A stretch of 29,412 nucleotides of DNA from a virus: positions 1-29,412 of the IMG/VR virus record IMGVR_UViG_3300005534_000034. One strand, 5' to 3'. The notes beneath the pieces were generated by a model. The model was not told where the DNA came from and made no database searches. It saw only the letters and a program-made list of their open reading frames with translations. This document shows positions 8,073-15,312 of this stretch, piece by piece; position 1 is the stretch's first letter, and the number at the start of each line of letters is the position of its first letter. The position numbers and the translations under genes are program-made.

Positions 8073-9119
8073 ATGGAGAAGAGCCTGAAGTACTTGGAAC
8101 GTTACGTGTTTTCGCCTTTGGTGTTCGTAGCGTTGGGTGGAATGGCGTCGGTTCTTTTATTGGTGCTGCGCGCGCGGATGATACAGGTTTTGGGGTGTTT
8201 GCCCGAATGCATGCGCTGGCTGGCGATCGATTTCGGGTCTGATGCGCCACAGGCTCCGCGAGCACAGTTCAGCCGCGAGGTCACCGCGCAGGAGTGGGAC
8301 GCGGCAGAACTCGCGCCGGGGGAACTATGCCTGTTGTCTTTCGGCGGATTGGAACGGGAGATCGCGCAGAAAATGCGGTCCAAAGATCCGAGTTGGACGT
8401 GGTTGGAAGGTGTGCTGGCGGCGGATGTTTTAGACGAGTACACAGGCGCTGAAGGCTCGCAGATTCCCATGCTGGTGCGCGGCGCCCTGGCCGCGTGTGC
8501 TGACGACCCGGAATTGTCAGGCGGAATTTCTTGGGTGGACATGTTGAGCGCAGCGCTCGCCGACGTTGCACCGAATGGGAAAGCTATGCATGATCTAACG
8601 ACGAAGCGGGACTTGCCAGACGGGTCGGTACTGCGCGCGAAGCCGACGATCGTGATCATTGTGGGCGGTGAAGGTGGCACCGGCAGCGGGGCGCTGCTGC
8701 CCGTATCGATCGCCGGGCGATGGCTAGCGACGAAGCGAGGAATAGAGGCGGCAATTCACGGCCTCGTGCTAGCAGGACACTATCGGCCGCAGGACGGTCA
8801 AGAAGACCGGAAATCGGCGCTGAATTATGCGTTGGATAAGGATGTGGAATATGCCATGGAGCGGTCGCGCGATGCTCTGAGTTTCCGCTTAGGTGCGGAC
8901 GTTGCCGCGGAGCAAGTGGGTCCGCTGTTCGATGAAGTGCACCGACTGGAGGCCACGGGACGCCTGCAGCACGACGAGAAGGCCGTGTTGGAGTCGGCCG
9001 CGGAGATGCTCTTGTATTTCTACACCACAGCGGCGGGATGGAGTATCCGGAAGTCGCGGGCGAATAACCTTATGCGACCCGCGATGTTGCGGTTGGAAAA
9101 TGAAAGGTCATGGGATTGA
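8073..9119 (+). CDS. Tubulin/FtsZ-like protein (short, Tubulin_2-like)
   Basis: 348 aa from ATG 8073, chosen because GGAGAGG (8058-8064) lies eight bases upstream; GTG 8064 is the alternative. The signature loop GGEGGTGSG at 198-206 follows strand 'PTIVIIV' and matches the tubulin/FtsZ nucleotide-binding GGTGSG motif. The N-terminus (15-36, 'LVFVALGGMASVLLLVLRARM') has the strand-Gly loop-helix form of the first nucleotide-binding element, followed by 'MRWLAIDFGSD' (48-57), as in large bacterial tubulin-like proteins where a VWA gene is a known neighbour. The first loop is degenerate (GGMAS where GGTGS is usual), and the protein is much shorter than the roughly 1000-aa relatives I know, so a normal C-terminal half is missing or encoded separately downstream. 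The N-terminal hydrophobic run could be misread as a TM segment. GTP binding and polymerisation are inferred. Confidence 0.65.
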   Translation: MEKSLKYLERYVFSPLVFVALGGMASVLLLVLRARMIQVLGCLPECMRWLAIDFGSDAPQAPRAQFSREVTAQEWDAAELAPGELCLLSFGGLEREIAQKMRSKDPSWTWLEGVLAADVLDEYTGAEGSQIPMLVRGALAACADDPELSGGISWVDMLSAALADVAPNGKAMHDLTTKRDLPDGSVLRAKPTIVIIVGGEGGTGSGALLPVSIAGRWLATKRGIEAAIHGLVLAGHYRPQDGQEDRKSALNYALDKDVEYAMERSRDALSFRLGADVAAEQVGPLFDEVHRLEATGRLQHDEKAVLESAAEMLLYFYTTAAGWSIRKSRANNLMRPAMLRLENERSWD

Positions 9120-9136
9120 CGAGGAGGGCTATGCCG

Positions 9137-10741
9137 ATGCTGAAGAAGGGCGAAGCGAGCTTCATTTGGAATGCGCGCGCCGTTGCGAAGCTCGTTAAGG
9201 GCGAGCGGCTGGATCGCGCGGTCGCCATCGCGACTGTCCTTTTTTGGCTTCGAGATTGCGAGGTGGACGCAAGAAGGGCCGTTGTCGATCATGAATGGTT
9301 TCGCGACGGCCGGGAAGCAGTTACGGCGGTGGGCGACCGCTTGAACAAACCTGAGTTTGGTGATCAGGTCCGAGCAGCAATCGCGAGGGCGGATTCCGAA
9401 GGGATGCCGGGCCCCGACGAGGTACGGCGGATACTGGAGCGGCGTCTGCGGAAGCACGGAGCGGATGCAGGCACCATAGCCCATGAAGTGACTGACCGAA
9501 TGCAGGCGGCTGTGGACCCGGCGAATCCTTACTCGCATGAGACCTTGTCGCGTTTGGTGGAGGAACGCACCGCAACTGTGCGCGAACGGGCGTCGGAAAG
9601 TTCTGCGGTTCTCGAGGGGCAATCGAATGCGCTGGCGGCAGAACTTAGCGGCCAATGCAATGAAGCGGAACGACGGTTGGAAGGCTATCGCAGGGCTATA
9701 ACGCCCACTCAGACCACAGCTTTTGCGAACGTGCGTAGAGAAATATGGGCTGCAGCGATATGCGCGGCCACGGGTGCTGTAGGGGCGATGTTGTTCGGAG
9801 CCACAGCCAATATCCTGATCGTATGTTTTGTGACGTCAGGTGCAGCGGGATTTCTGGGAGCGCGACGTTGGCAGGCGCTACACGCCGCTGCGGAAGGTGA
9901 GGCATCAATCGAACGACCAGCTCGCATCGTGCGGAGTTTGTACCGGCCGGCATGGGAAACGCTTGCTCGGCACCTCGAATCGGTTGCAGCGGCAGATGCA
10001 CGGCGCTTTGAGGTTGAGATCGCGGATGCAATTTTGGAGCAGGTGACAGCCGGGGACTCGGATGGCCGAGCCAAAGCACTATGCGGCTGCTTGGAAGCGG
10101 AGATGACTGCGCTACCCGAAGGTTGCTTCGTAGAGCCGCACCCCGGACGGGTGGAGTTATACGGCCGTGCACTGGCTGAGGTTGTGGCTTCGAAGCAGAT
10201 GACGCCACCGGTAACGGCGGCAATGCGGGTAGCGTTCTTGCGGATGAGATGCGAGCCCGCGGCGGCCACGGCGGAAGCGTTGGTACAGGTAGCAGGAGAC
10301 GTGCTGGGTGAGCTTGTTTTGAGCGAATTGGTAGAGATCTTGCGCGAAGCCGGATGGGGTCAGAAGCTGACGCGGTGGATAGACGATTTACGCGCCGCAG
10401 CGTCTTCGGTTGTAGGGATGCAACGCGGGTTGCGTCGAGAACGGGACCTGTCACCGGAGGTGCACTCGATTGGTTTGCCGGGAGGAGCCTCGGATCCGTG
10501 CGCGCCCTGGATGCTGCAACGTTTTCCCGGCGCTGCGATCGTGACGGGTTCGGACCCGGAAGCAATCGAGTTCCTTTATGACATATCGAATCTGAATGCG
10601 GAGCGGTTGCAGACCCATTGTGCTGGGAGGGACGCTTATGAGGCGACGAGCAAGTGGCAACGCTATTTGATGCATTTCCCGCGGCGGCGGCGAGGTCTCG
10701 TGGAGATACCAGGCGAAGATTGCAGGGCTGCCGGGGATTGA
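9137..10741 (+). CDS. Coiled-coil protein with central membrane hairpin, unknown function
   Basis: About 534 aa. ATG 9137 is preferred because GAGGAGGG (9121-9128) lies eight bases upstream; ATG 9131 and ATG 9110 (overlapping the previous stop) are alternatives. The N-terminal ~200 residues are charged and helical ('VRRILERRLRKHG', 'VEERTATVRERASESS'). Two adjacent hydrophobic segments, roughly 203-221 and 223-240, would form a membrane hairpin, followed by more alpha-helical sequence. The last ~100 residues are different: 'VHSIGLPGGASDP...FPGAAIVTGSDPEAIEFLYDISNL', globular in look. I do not recognise the family. As the last gene of the PBP-VWA-tubulin operon, it could be the membrane-tethered partner, or the separated C-terminal half, of the short tubulin-like protein. 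Its stop at 10741 ends the tight gene spacing. Coding is firm; function unknown. Confidence 0.75.
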   Translation: MLKKGEASFIWNARAVAKLVKGERLDRAVAIATVLFWLRDCEVDARRAVVDHEWFRDGREAVTAVGDRLNKPEFGDQVRAAIARADSEGMPGPDEVRRILERRLRKHGADAGTIAHEVTDRMQAAVDPANPYSHETLSRLVEERTATVRERASESSAVLEGQSNALAAELSGQCNEAERRLEGYRRAITPTQTTAFANVRREIWAAAICAATGAVGAMLFGATANILIVCFVTSGAAGFLGARRWQALHAAAEGEASIERPARIVRSLYRPAWETLARHLESVAAADARRFEVEIADAILEQVTAGDSDGRAKALCGCLEAEMTALPEGCFVEPHPGRVELYGRALAEVVASKQMTPPVTAAMRVAFLRMRCEPAAATAEALVQVAGDVLGELVLSELVEILREAGWGQKLTRWIDDLRAAASSVVGMQRGLRRERDLSPEVHSIGLPGGASDPCAPWMLQRFPGAAIVTGSDPEAIEFLYDISNLNAERLQTHCAGRDAYEATSKWQRYLMHFPRRRRGLVEIPGEDCRAAGD

Positions 10742-11447
10742 AAGTGATGTCCTAACGATCAACAGAAGATCCCGTCATGAAAGCGTGACGAAGTTTCAGA
10801 CCTGGCCTTCGGCGGATCTCGGCTTGAAAATCGGTAGAACGCCGATTACAACTGCGTTCTTCCTCAGGAACCCTCCCGAGCAGACGACCAGGCGTTGATT
10901 GACGATATCGGGGCTGGCGAGGCCGTTGTTGGCCAAGCGAGTCATTAAGTCGGCCTGAGAAGCTAGCCCTGCATCTGTTCCTCGCAACCAAACGCGATGC
11001 GCGTGGCCATTCAGAACGGAGAGTGCAAGAGTCGCTATCGAGAGAGCGCGGAAAACAAAGAAGCGTCATCCCGGACGGATTCTTGCCTCCGATGTTGGCA
11101 TCGAGCGTCTCGGCTGTCTGAGCTCGTAGTGAGATGAAGTTTGCTCGCCTGGCTTCGATTGGCCCCGAAACGAGAACCAGGAGAAGCTGCTGAGGCTGCG
11201 GACTCTGAAATACATCTTCCCCACAGTTGCATCCGCTCTGTAAAGCCTTTGTCAACCTGAGAACCTCGCACGTGAATGTCATCGTTCTAAGCCTTCGGCC
11301 CGTTGCTTTCCACAGCTTTGGCAATTCAAACTGTGACGAGCCTGTCGGCTGGCATTGTCGGTGGCTGAATGACGCGAGCACCCCCAATGTCGGTTGCACA
11401 AAGGGGGTCAGAAAGCACGCGACCGGCGAAGGGGAAGCCTTGTCTAA
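10742..11447. other. Gap between the operon and the phage block, with weak minus-strand coding remnants
   Basis: No credible complete gene is seen in 706 bases. On the minus strand 11065 to 10796 reads, without an ATG, 'FFVFRALSIATLALSVLNG...WLRGTDAGLASQADLM...FLRKNAVVIGVLPIFKPRSAEGQV' then a stop. It looks like a real protein end with a signal-like start. A second minus-strand frame further upstream ('LLLVLVSGPIEARRANFISLRAQ', about 11200-11090) reads into it with a shift. This could be a decayed secreted-protein gene. A short inverted repeat CGTCA/TGACG lies near 10777-10794 without a T run. No tRNA or attachment-site duplication was recognised. Confidence 0.3.
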
Positions 11448-11722
11448 TGGAGCGTAAGAGGCGCCAGGATAAGCTCGATGGGATCGATTACCGGAATATC
11501 AGCACTACGATCGGGTCGGCCGGATGGCAATTAATTCGTGAGAGGCTTCAACTGGCGCTTGCTCGGAAGGTGGATGACCTGGTGTTACCGCACAACGAGA
11601 CGGAGACAGCGACGATACGGGGCTTTATTGCCGGCTTGAAGACTGCTCTCGAGATTCCCGCGATCTTGCTGAAGGAGGCTAAGGAGAATACGCGCGATGG
11701 GGACGGCACATCCGGGATTTAG
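11448..11722 (+). CDS. Small phage-block protein, unknown
   Basis: 91 aa from ATG 11448. The frame is open further upstream, but that part is low-complexity and unlike protein. The sequence is helical and charged with 'SAGWQLIRERLQLALARKVDDLV' and 'ATIRGFIAGLKTALEIP', a pattern common in short proteins of phage head regions that sit between larger packaging genes. Its end overlaps the next start (11697). No function is assigned. It opens the co-directional phage cassette that runs to 27381. Confidence 0.6.
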
Positions 11723-11903
11723 AGCAGCTCAGGGCGAGATTGCGAAGCGAGAGGGGATCTCGCAGGAACGCGCGGGTGCCATTCTCGCCAGCCGTACGCG
11801 CGGCGCTTCCGCGACGGCGAAACGCGAGAACCCGCGGCTGAAGAAGGTCAAAAGTGCGACGAAGCCGTGGCACAAGCAGCTCGCCGAAAGGATGCTGTCG
11901 TGA
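11697..11903 (+). CDS. Small basic phage-block protein
   Basis: 68 aa, strongly basic ('TRGASATAKRENPRLKKVKSATKPWHKQLAERML'), beginning 'MGTAHPGFRAAQGEIAKREGISQERAGAILA'. An AAGGAG lies just upstream (about 11691-11686), inside the previous gene. The helical N-terminus and lysine-rich tail resemble small DNA- or RNA-associated phage proteins, but I cannot name a family. It overlaps its upstream neighbour by 26 bases, and its TGA overlaps the GTG of the next gene. Confidence 0.6.
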   Translation: MGTAHPGFRAAQGEIAKREGISQERAGAILASRTRGASATAKRENPRLKKVKSATKPWHKQLAERMLS

Positions 11904-12160
11904 GGCCGGGTCGATCAAGCGCGATCCGCAGCATGACGATCGAGCCGGCGCAGGGCGGATTCACCTCCACGGTTCGGCGGTTTCCGTCCAAAAGCCGGGA
12001 CATGTTCACGGAGCCGGAACAACCTACCATCCATCCTTCCATCGAGCATCTGCAGGCTCACGTCGGCAAAATGTTTGGCCCAGGCAGGAAGGCACGCGCG
12101 CCGCAGTTCGCGAAGACCTCATCGATGCAGCGCGTCATCGCGGGAAACCTGTTGCGGTAA
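11900..12160 (+). CDS. Small phage-block protein, unknown
   Basis: 86 aa from GTG 11900, which overlaps the previous stop as GTGA. ATG 11933 is the alternative and gives 75 aa. 'MTIEPAQGGFTSTVRRFPSK' followed by 'HPSIEHLQAHVGKMFGPG' has the strand-strand-helix look of short phage accessory proteins. No motif allows a function. Its TAA shares an A with the next ATG, so the small genes here are translationally coupled. Confidence 0.55.
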   Translation: MRPGRSSAIRSMTIEPAQGGFTSTVRRFPSKSRDMFTEPEQPTIHPSIEHLQAHVGKMFGPGRKARAPQFAKTSSMQRVIAGNLLR

Positions 12161-12321
12161 TGCCTTGGGACACGAAAGATGCGACGCGCCACACCAAGAA
12201 GGCGCGCACGCCGAAACTCAAACGAATGTGGCAGCAAATCGCCAACTCCATGCTGGCGCGCGACGCTTCTGAACGAGCGGCTATTCGCGGAGCCAACTCG
12301 CAGGTGGCGAAGCGTACGTGA
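12160..12321 (+). CDS. 53-aa conserved phage-type protein (PWDTKDATRHTKKA)
   Basis: 53 aa from ATG 12160 (TAATG overlap with the upstream stop). The sequence starts 'MPWDTKDATRHTKKARTPKL' and continues 'RMWQQIANSMLAR...ERAAIRGANSQVAK'. From memory this MPW..KDA.RHTKKA...IREAN pattern recurs in small proteins of phages and bacteria, with no settled function. It is basic and helical. The stop TGA overlaps the GTG of the zinc-ribbon gene. Confidence 0.75.
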   Translation: MPWDTKDATRHTKKARTPKLKRMWQQIANSMLARDASERAAIRGANSQVAKRT

Positions 12322-12680
12322 TTTCGCCCCTCGCGTTTGGCATTGTTGTCGGCGTCCGCTGCCACTACTGCTCTCGATTCTGCAATCCGCTTGAGGTGGT
12401 GAATTTCGGTGAGTCCATGGTGCGGTGCTGGCGCTGCCAAGAAAAGCACCAAGCGGCGCTGGAGTTCATGGCTGGCTATCCGCCCAAGGCCTGTGGCGAG
12501 TGTGGCATTACGTTCGCGGAACTGGCGGCCGCTACCGCCGAACCGCACGTGTCCATGTTCGTGCATTGGAAGGACGGGTTGTACCAACTGCTCTGCTCGC
12601 GTTGCGACGCCAAGTACGTCGAGCAGCGCAAGGACCTCTACGGTCCGACGCGTTTCGGCCTGGAGCGGAAGCTGCGATAA
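12318..12680 (+). CDS. Double zinc-ribbon protein of the phage block
   Basis: 120 aa from GTG 12318, overlapping the previous stop as GTGA. It has four CxxC knuckles: CHYC (15-18), CWRC (37-40), CGEC (59-62) and CSRC (93-96), which is enough for two zinc ribbons. Between the second and third pairs is a helix ('HQAALEFMAG'), and the C-terminus reads 'YVEQRKDLYGPTRFG'. Zinc-ribbon proteins of this size near phage head genes often bind nucleic acid or the large terminase, but no partner gene is visible here. The zinc-binding call is firm; the role is not known. Confidence 0.75.
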   Translation: MISPLAFGIVVGVRCHYCSRFCNPLEVVNFGESMVRCWRCQEKHQAALEFMAGYPPKACGECGITFAELAAATAEPHVSMFVHWKDGLYQLLCSRCDAKYVEQRKDLYGPTRFGLERKLR

Positions 12681-12776
12681 ACCGCGGCAACTAATGGGCT
12701 GGGGAAGCCTTCCCGTTGGATCTCGCCGTAGTATCCGAGGCTCTCCCCAATTCAAGCGAAAGGATGCACATCCCGT

Positions 12777-13418
12777 ATGGCAGACCCCATTCCGGATACG
12801 AAGGTTCCGGACACACAAGAGGATTTTGAGAACCGATCTCAGGAGAACGCCCAGGAAGGCAGCGACTCGCAGGCCGCTTGGGAAGTCAACCGCAAGCGAA
12901 CGTATGACCTCTACCAGTTTCAAGAAGTCGCTGAAATCATCGAGGCACGGAAGCTCCTGTCTTCGGCATTCCATCAGTCGCAGAAGGATCTGGCGGCGCT
13001 CAACAACCTAACCATTCAGGCTCTCAGTAACAACCTGACGACCATTCACAAGATCAACACCGACGCGGCCGAGGCAGCGGTCTCGACGCGGGCCCAGGTG
13101 TTGAAGCATGCCGACGTGGCCATGGACGGCCTATGGACGGATCAACTCAACCCCGTCGAACGTGGGGCGGGCAACGTGCTGAACGGCCAGGCACCTGTCA
13201 ATGCTCAACTCGCCGGCACGGGGTCGCTCGACACCGTGTTCACCAACCTCTCAGCGCAGAATGGCCAACTCATCGCCGGCTACGTTACGCTTGCGCAGGC
13301 ACTCTCGCAATCGAACGTCAACATCAGCCAGAGCCAGACGGCTATTACCGCGGCGCTGGCAGAGATCGTGGCGCAACTGAAAGGCGGGGCTGGTAAGGTG
13401 GCCCCCGCAGCGGCCTAG
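12777..13418 (+). CDS. Phage-block hypothetical protein, helical, Asn/Gln-rich
   Basis: 213 aa, preceded by AAAGGA at 12759-12764. After an acidic, disordered N-terminus (1-30) the protein is a run of helices with many N and Q residues ('LNNLTIQALSNNLTTIHKINTDAAEAAVSTRAQVLKH'), then a Gly/Ala-rich part and a further helix of 'VNISQSQTAITAALAEIVAQL'. This composition suits an elongated or oligomeric virion protein. I do not recognise the family. It ends in TAG, and the same frame stays open through the following 102 bases into the next gene. Confidence 0.65.
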   Translation: MADPIPDTKVPDTQEDFENRSQENAQEGSDSQAAWEVNRKRTYDLYQFQEVAEIIEARKLLSSAFHQSQKDLAALNNLTIQALSNNLTTIHKINTDAAEAAVSTRAQVLKHADVAMDGLWTDQLNPVERGAGNVLNGQAPVNAQLAGTGSLDTVFTNLSAQNGQLIAGYVTLAQALSQSNVNISQSQTAITAALAEIVAQLKGGAGKVAPAAA

Positions 13419-13420
13419 AA

Positions 13421-13478
13421 CTCCCCATACGGGAGACCGCCGGGCGGAGCGGATTCACGATCCGCAACGTCCGGCGGT
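13421..13478 (+). promoter_or_regulatory. Nested inverted repeats between two phage genes
   Basis: CTCCC (13421-13425) pairs with GGGAG (13431-13435) around five bases. ACCGCCGG (13436-13443) pairs perfectly with CCGGCGGT (13471-13478), enclosing a second hairpin GCGGAT (13449-13454)/ATCCGC (13460-13465). There is no T run, so a plain intrinsic terminator is unlikely. The element sits directly after a TAG stop and before a GTG start that lacks a Shine-Dalgarno site, so a translational role is possible. Confidence 0.5.
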
Positions 13479-13520
13479 GGACCAACGGTTGTTTGGGAAG
13501 ACTGGCAATTAACAAAGCGA

Positions 13521-14405
13521 GTGGCAGAAGAAATTCAAGAAAAAATCGATCCGGGCGCTCCGTTTCCCATGGATGACGAGCAGCCCGCTGTACCAGCAGC
13601 ACCGGAGAAACCGGCACCGCAGGCGAAACCGGAGAAGACACCCGAGCAGAAGCGCATCGATGAACTGGAGGCGCAACTCCAGCAGACCAACAAGCGCGTC
13701 GAAGAGCTGACCGCTTCGGAGCGTTACTGGGCTGAACGGGCGCGCGGCGCTGCGGCTGAGCCGGCTGCGGACGACGACTCGACCTACGAAGACGACGATT
13801 TTGCGCGGGGCGATCCCGAGCGGCGTTCGACCGCAGCGGCGGAAGAAGAGACGGAGAAACCCGAGAAGTTTTTGGACGACCTGAGCGCAAGCGGTCTGAA
13901 GGCACTCAAGGCGCGCGGCGTGCTGACCCAGGCTCAATTCGATGAGCGCATGCAGCAACTGGAGCAGCGCATTGAGGCGCGGTTCCAACAACAGCAGCAG
14001 CACAATGCCATCGACGCGCAATTGGCCAAGTACCCGGACCTGCAGAACCAACAATCCGCGTTGTTCAAGGCGGCGCAGGTGCATTTCCGGCAGATGGTGG
14101 CCGACGATCCGAAAATGAAGGATTCGCCAGCGGCACTTTTGTCGGCGGTGCGCATGGCGCAGCGGGAGTTAGACCTGGAGGCAAAAGTGGCGGCAACGAG
14201 TGGCAGCGAGCAGCGCGAGTCGCGGCGCGAACGTATCCAGCGGCAGATGCCGGAGCGGCCGGCGGCGGGGCACACCGAGGACGAGCCGGGTCCGGATATG
14301 CTCTCACCGCAGGCGCGGCAAATCGTGTCGCACCTCTCGCGGTTTGGCGCCAGCGAGGACGGTTTCCGGCGCTTTGCCTCGCGCCCTGAAAGGAACGGGC
14401 GCTAA
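13521..14405 (+). CDS. Probable phage scaffold-like protein
   Basis: 294 aa from GTG 13521. No ATG is available upstream and no clear Shine-Dalgarno is present; ATG 13569 is a later option. The N-terminus is acidic and Pro/Ala-rich, followed by a coiled coil ('EQKRIDELEAQLQQTNKRVEEL', about 50-72), an acidic low-complexity stretch, 'LSASGLKALKARGVLTQAQFDERMQQLEQRIEARFQQQQQ', and a basic C-terminal tail. Charged coiled-coil proteins of this kind immediately upstream of capsid genes are commonly scaffolds that template capsid assembly. Assignment rests on composition and position, not on a diagnostic motif. Confidence 0.6.
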   Translation: MAEEIQEKIDPGAPFPMDDEQPAVPAAPEKPAPQAKPEKTPEQKRIDELEAQLQQTNKRVEELTASERYWAERARGAAAEPAADDDSTYEDDDFARGDPERRSTAAAEEETEKPEKFLDDLSASGLKALKARGVLTQAQFDERMQQLEQRIEARFQQQQQHNAIDAQLAKYPDLQNQQSALFKAAQVHFRQMVADDPKMKDSPAALLSAVRMAQRELDLEAKVAATSGSEQRESRRERIQRQMPERPAAGHTEDEPGPDMLSPQARQIVSHLSRFGASEDGFRRFASRPERNGR

Positions 14406-15100
14406 TGGCGGAGCGCGGTGCGGGCGGTAAGTTCGTGAAGAAAGCACAGGCACAGGGCGTGGGCGAGTCGAGGATCTTCGTTGCACCCGAGGGCTCCTTC
14501 CCACCCGGTACGGTTGATTGGTCGACGCTCACCGTTGCCGGCAAGCCGATACCCGAGCATTTGTGGGGCCTGGTTCCCTACGCGCAGACCGACCAAGGCA
14601 GAGCCGAGAACAACGAAGGCAAGCAGGAGCGCGCGGCGGAGATCGTGCGCACTGAAGAGTCGAAGCGCATCGAGCGCTTTCGAGATTTCCAGTTCGATGG
14701 GGCCGAGCCTGGTATGGGCGATCCCATGAAGGAGCTGGTGGACCAGCACGTCCAACCTGGCCAGCATCCGCGGTTTCTCTCGCCTCGTTCCTTCCCGGTG
14801 CACGGTACGCGCGGATACGAAAAAGTTCTGGATTCCGAGGGCAACCCCGTAATGTTCGGGGATATGTATCTCGGAGTGATTCCGCAAGATGAAGCGATCA
14901 AGCGGGAGAAGCGAGACGCGGCCCTCGCACGGCAGATGATGGTCGATGCTCAAGATACAGTCCGCGAACAGACCGAGCAGATCATGAGTGAGCGCGATAT
15001 GCGCTCCCTGGCTCGCAGGCGCGGCACTCTGGAGTATGTGGCCGGTATGCAGTCTGAGGATGGCGAGGAACTGCGACACGAGTTTCTGGTAGGGCAGTAG
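14405..15100 (+). CDS. Phage-block hypothetical protein upstream of the head genes
   Basis: 231 aa. ATG 14405 shares a base with the previous TAA, and AAAGGA lies at about 14389. The N-terminus 'MAERGAGGKFVKKAQAQG' is basic. The middle contains 'PEHLWGLVPYAQTDQGRAENNEG' and 'HPRFLSPRSFPVHGTRGYEKVLDSEGNPVMFGDMYLGVIP', and the C-terminus is helical and charged. I do not recognise a family. The position between the scaffold-like and decoration-like genes suggests a head assembly or internal virion protein. Confidence 0.6.
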   Translation: MAERGAGGKFVKKAQAQGVGESRIFVAPEGSFPPGTVDWSTLTVAGKPIPEHLWGLVPYAQTDQGRAENNEGKQERAAEIVRTEESKRIERFRDFQFDGAEPGMGDPMKELVDQHVQPGQHPRFLSPRSFPVHGTRGYEKVLDSEGNPVMFGDMYLGVIPQDEAIKREKRDAALARQMMVDAQDTVREQTEQIMSERDMRSLARRRGTLEYVAGMQSEDGEELRHEFLVGQ

Positions 15101-15151
15101 GGCAGAGCAGTAAAGAAGGAGCGACAAGGCCGGACACCCCGCGTGAGGCAC

Positions 15152-15241
15152 ACACCTCCCTAGTCTGGCTGCCGAGCGGCGCGCGCGATTCGGCGACGTC
15201 TCCCACGAAGCAGCGCAACTGAAACGACACAGGGGAGGTGT
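15152..15241 (+). promoter_or_regulatory. Long-range stem in the leader of the head genes
   Basis: ACACCTCCC (15152-15160) is perfectly complementary to GGGAGGTGT (15233-15241), a 9-bp stem that encloses about 70 bases with an inner GCCGA/TCGGC pair (15171-15175 and 15190-15194). The right arm contains the GGGGAGG that would serve as ribosome-binding site for the small leader frame at 15250, so pairing could hide it. Confidence 0.4.
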
Positions 15242-15249
15242 AGACGGAC

Positions 15250-15309
15250 ATGCAAACTCAAGGCCTGTGCTTGTCAGCGGATAAGCAGGGGCACAAAGGA
15301 GGCCTCTAG
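15250..15309 (+). CDS. Possible 19-aa leader peptide
   Basis: ATG 15250 to TAG 15307-15309 encodes MQTQGLCLSADKQGHKGGL. A GGGGAGG lies 11 bases upstream. The end of this frame covers the AAGGAGG that is the ribosome-binding site of the next gene (ATG 15313), and a GGCCT/AGGCC mini-hairpin spans its stop. This arrangement would couple translation of the leader to the decoration-like gene. It could also be chance. Confidence 0.3.
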   Translation: MQTQGLCLSADKQGHKGGL

Positions 15310-15312
15310 GCC

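Noticed and set aside
8115-8180. N-terminal hydrophobic stretch of the tubulin-like protein read as a TM helix
   Set aside because: Its strand-GG-helix pattern followed by 'WLAIDFGSD' fits the first nucleotide-binding element of a tubulin fold better, though a membrane role cannot be excluded.
9696-10565. 289-aa minus-strand frame opposite the coiled-coil protein gene
   Set aside because: Pro/Arg/Ser-rich antisense shadow with no motif; the plus-strand gene has a proper ribosome-binding site and operon context.
10742-11447. tRNA gene or phage attachment site in the gap
   Set aside because: No T-loop-like GGTTCGAATCC pattern or cloverleaf and no direct repeat shared with 27382-28099 was seen.
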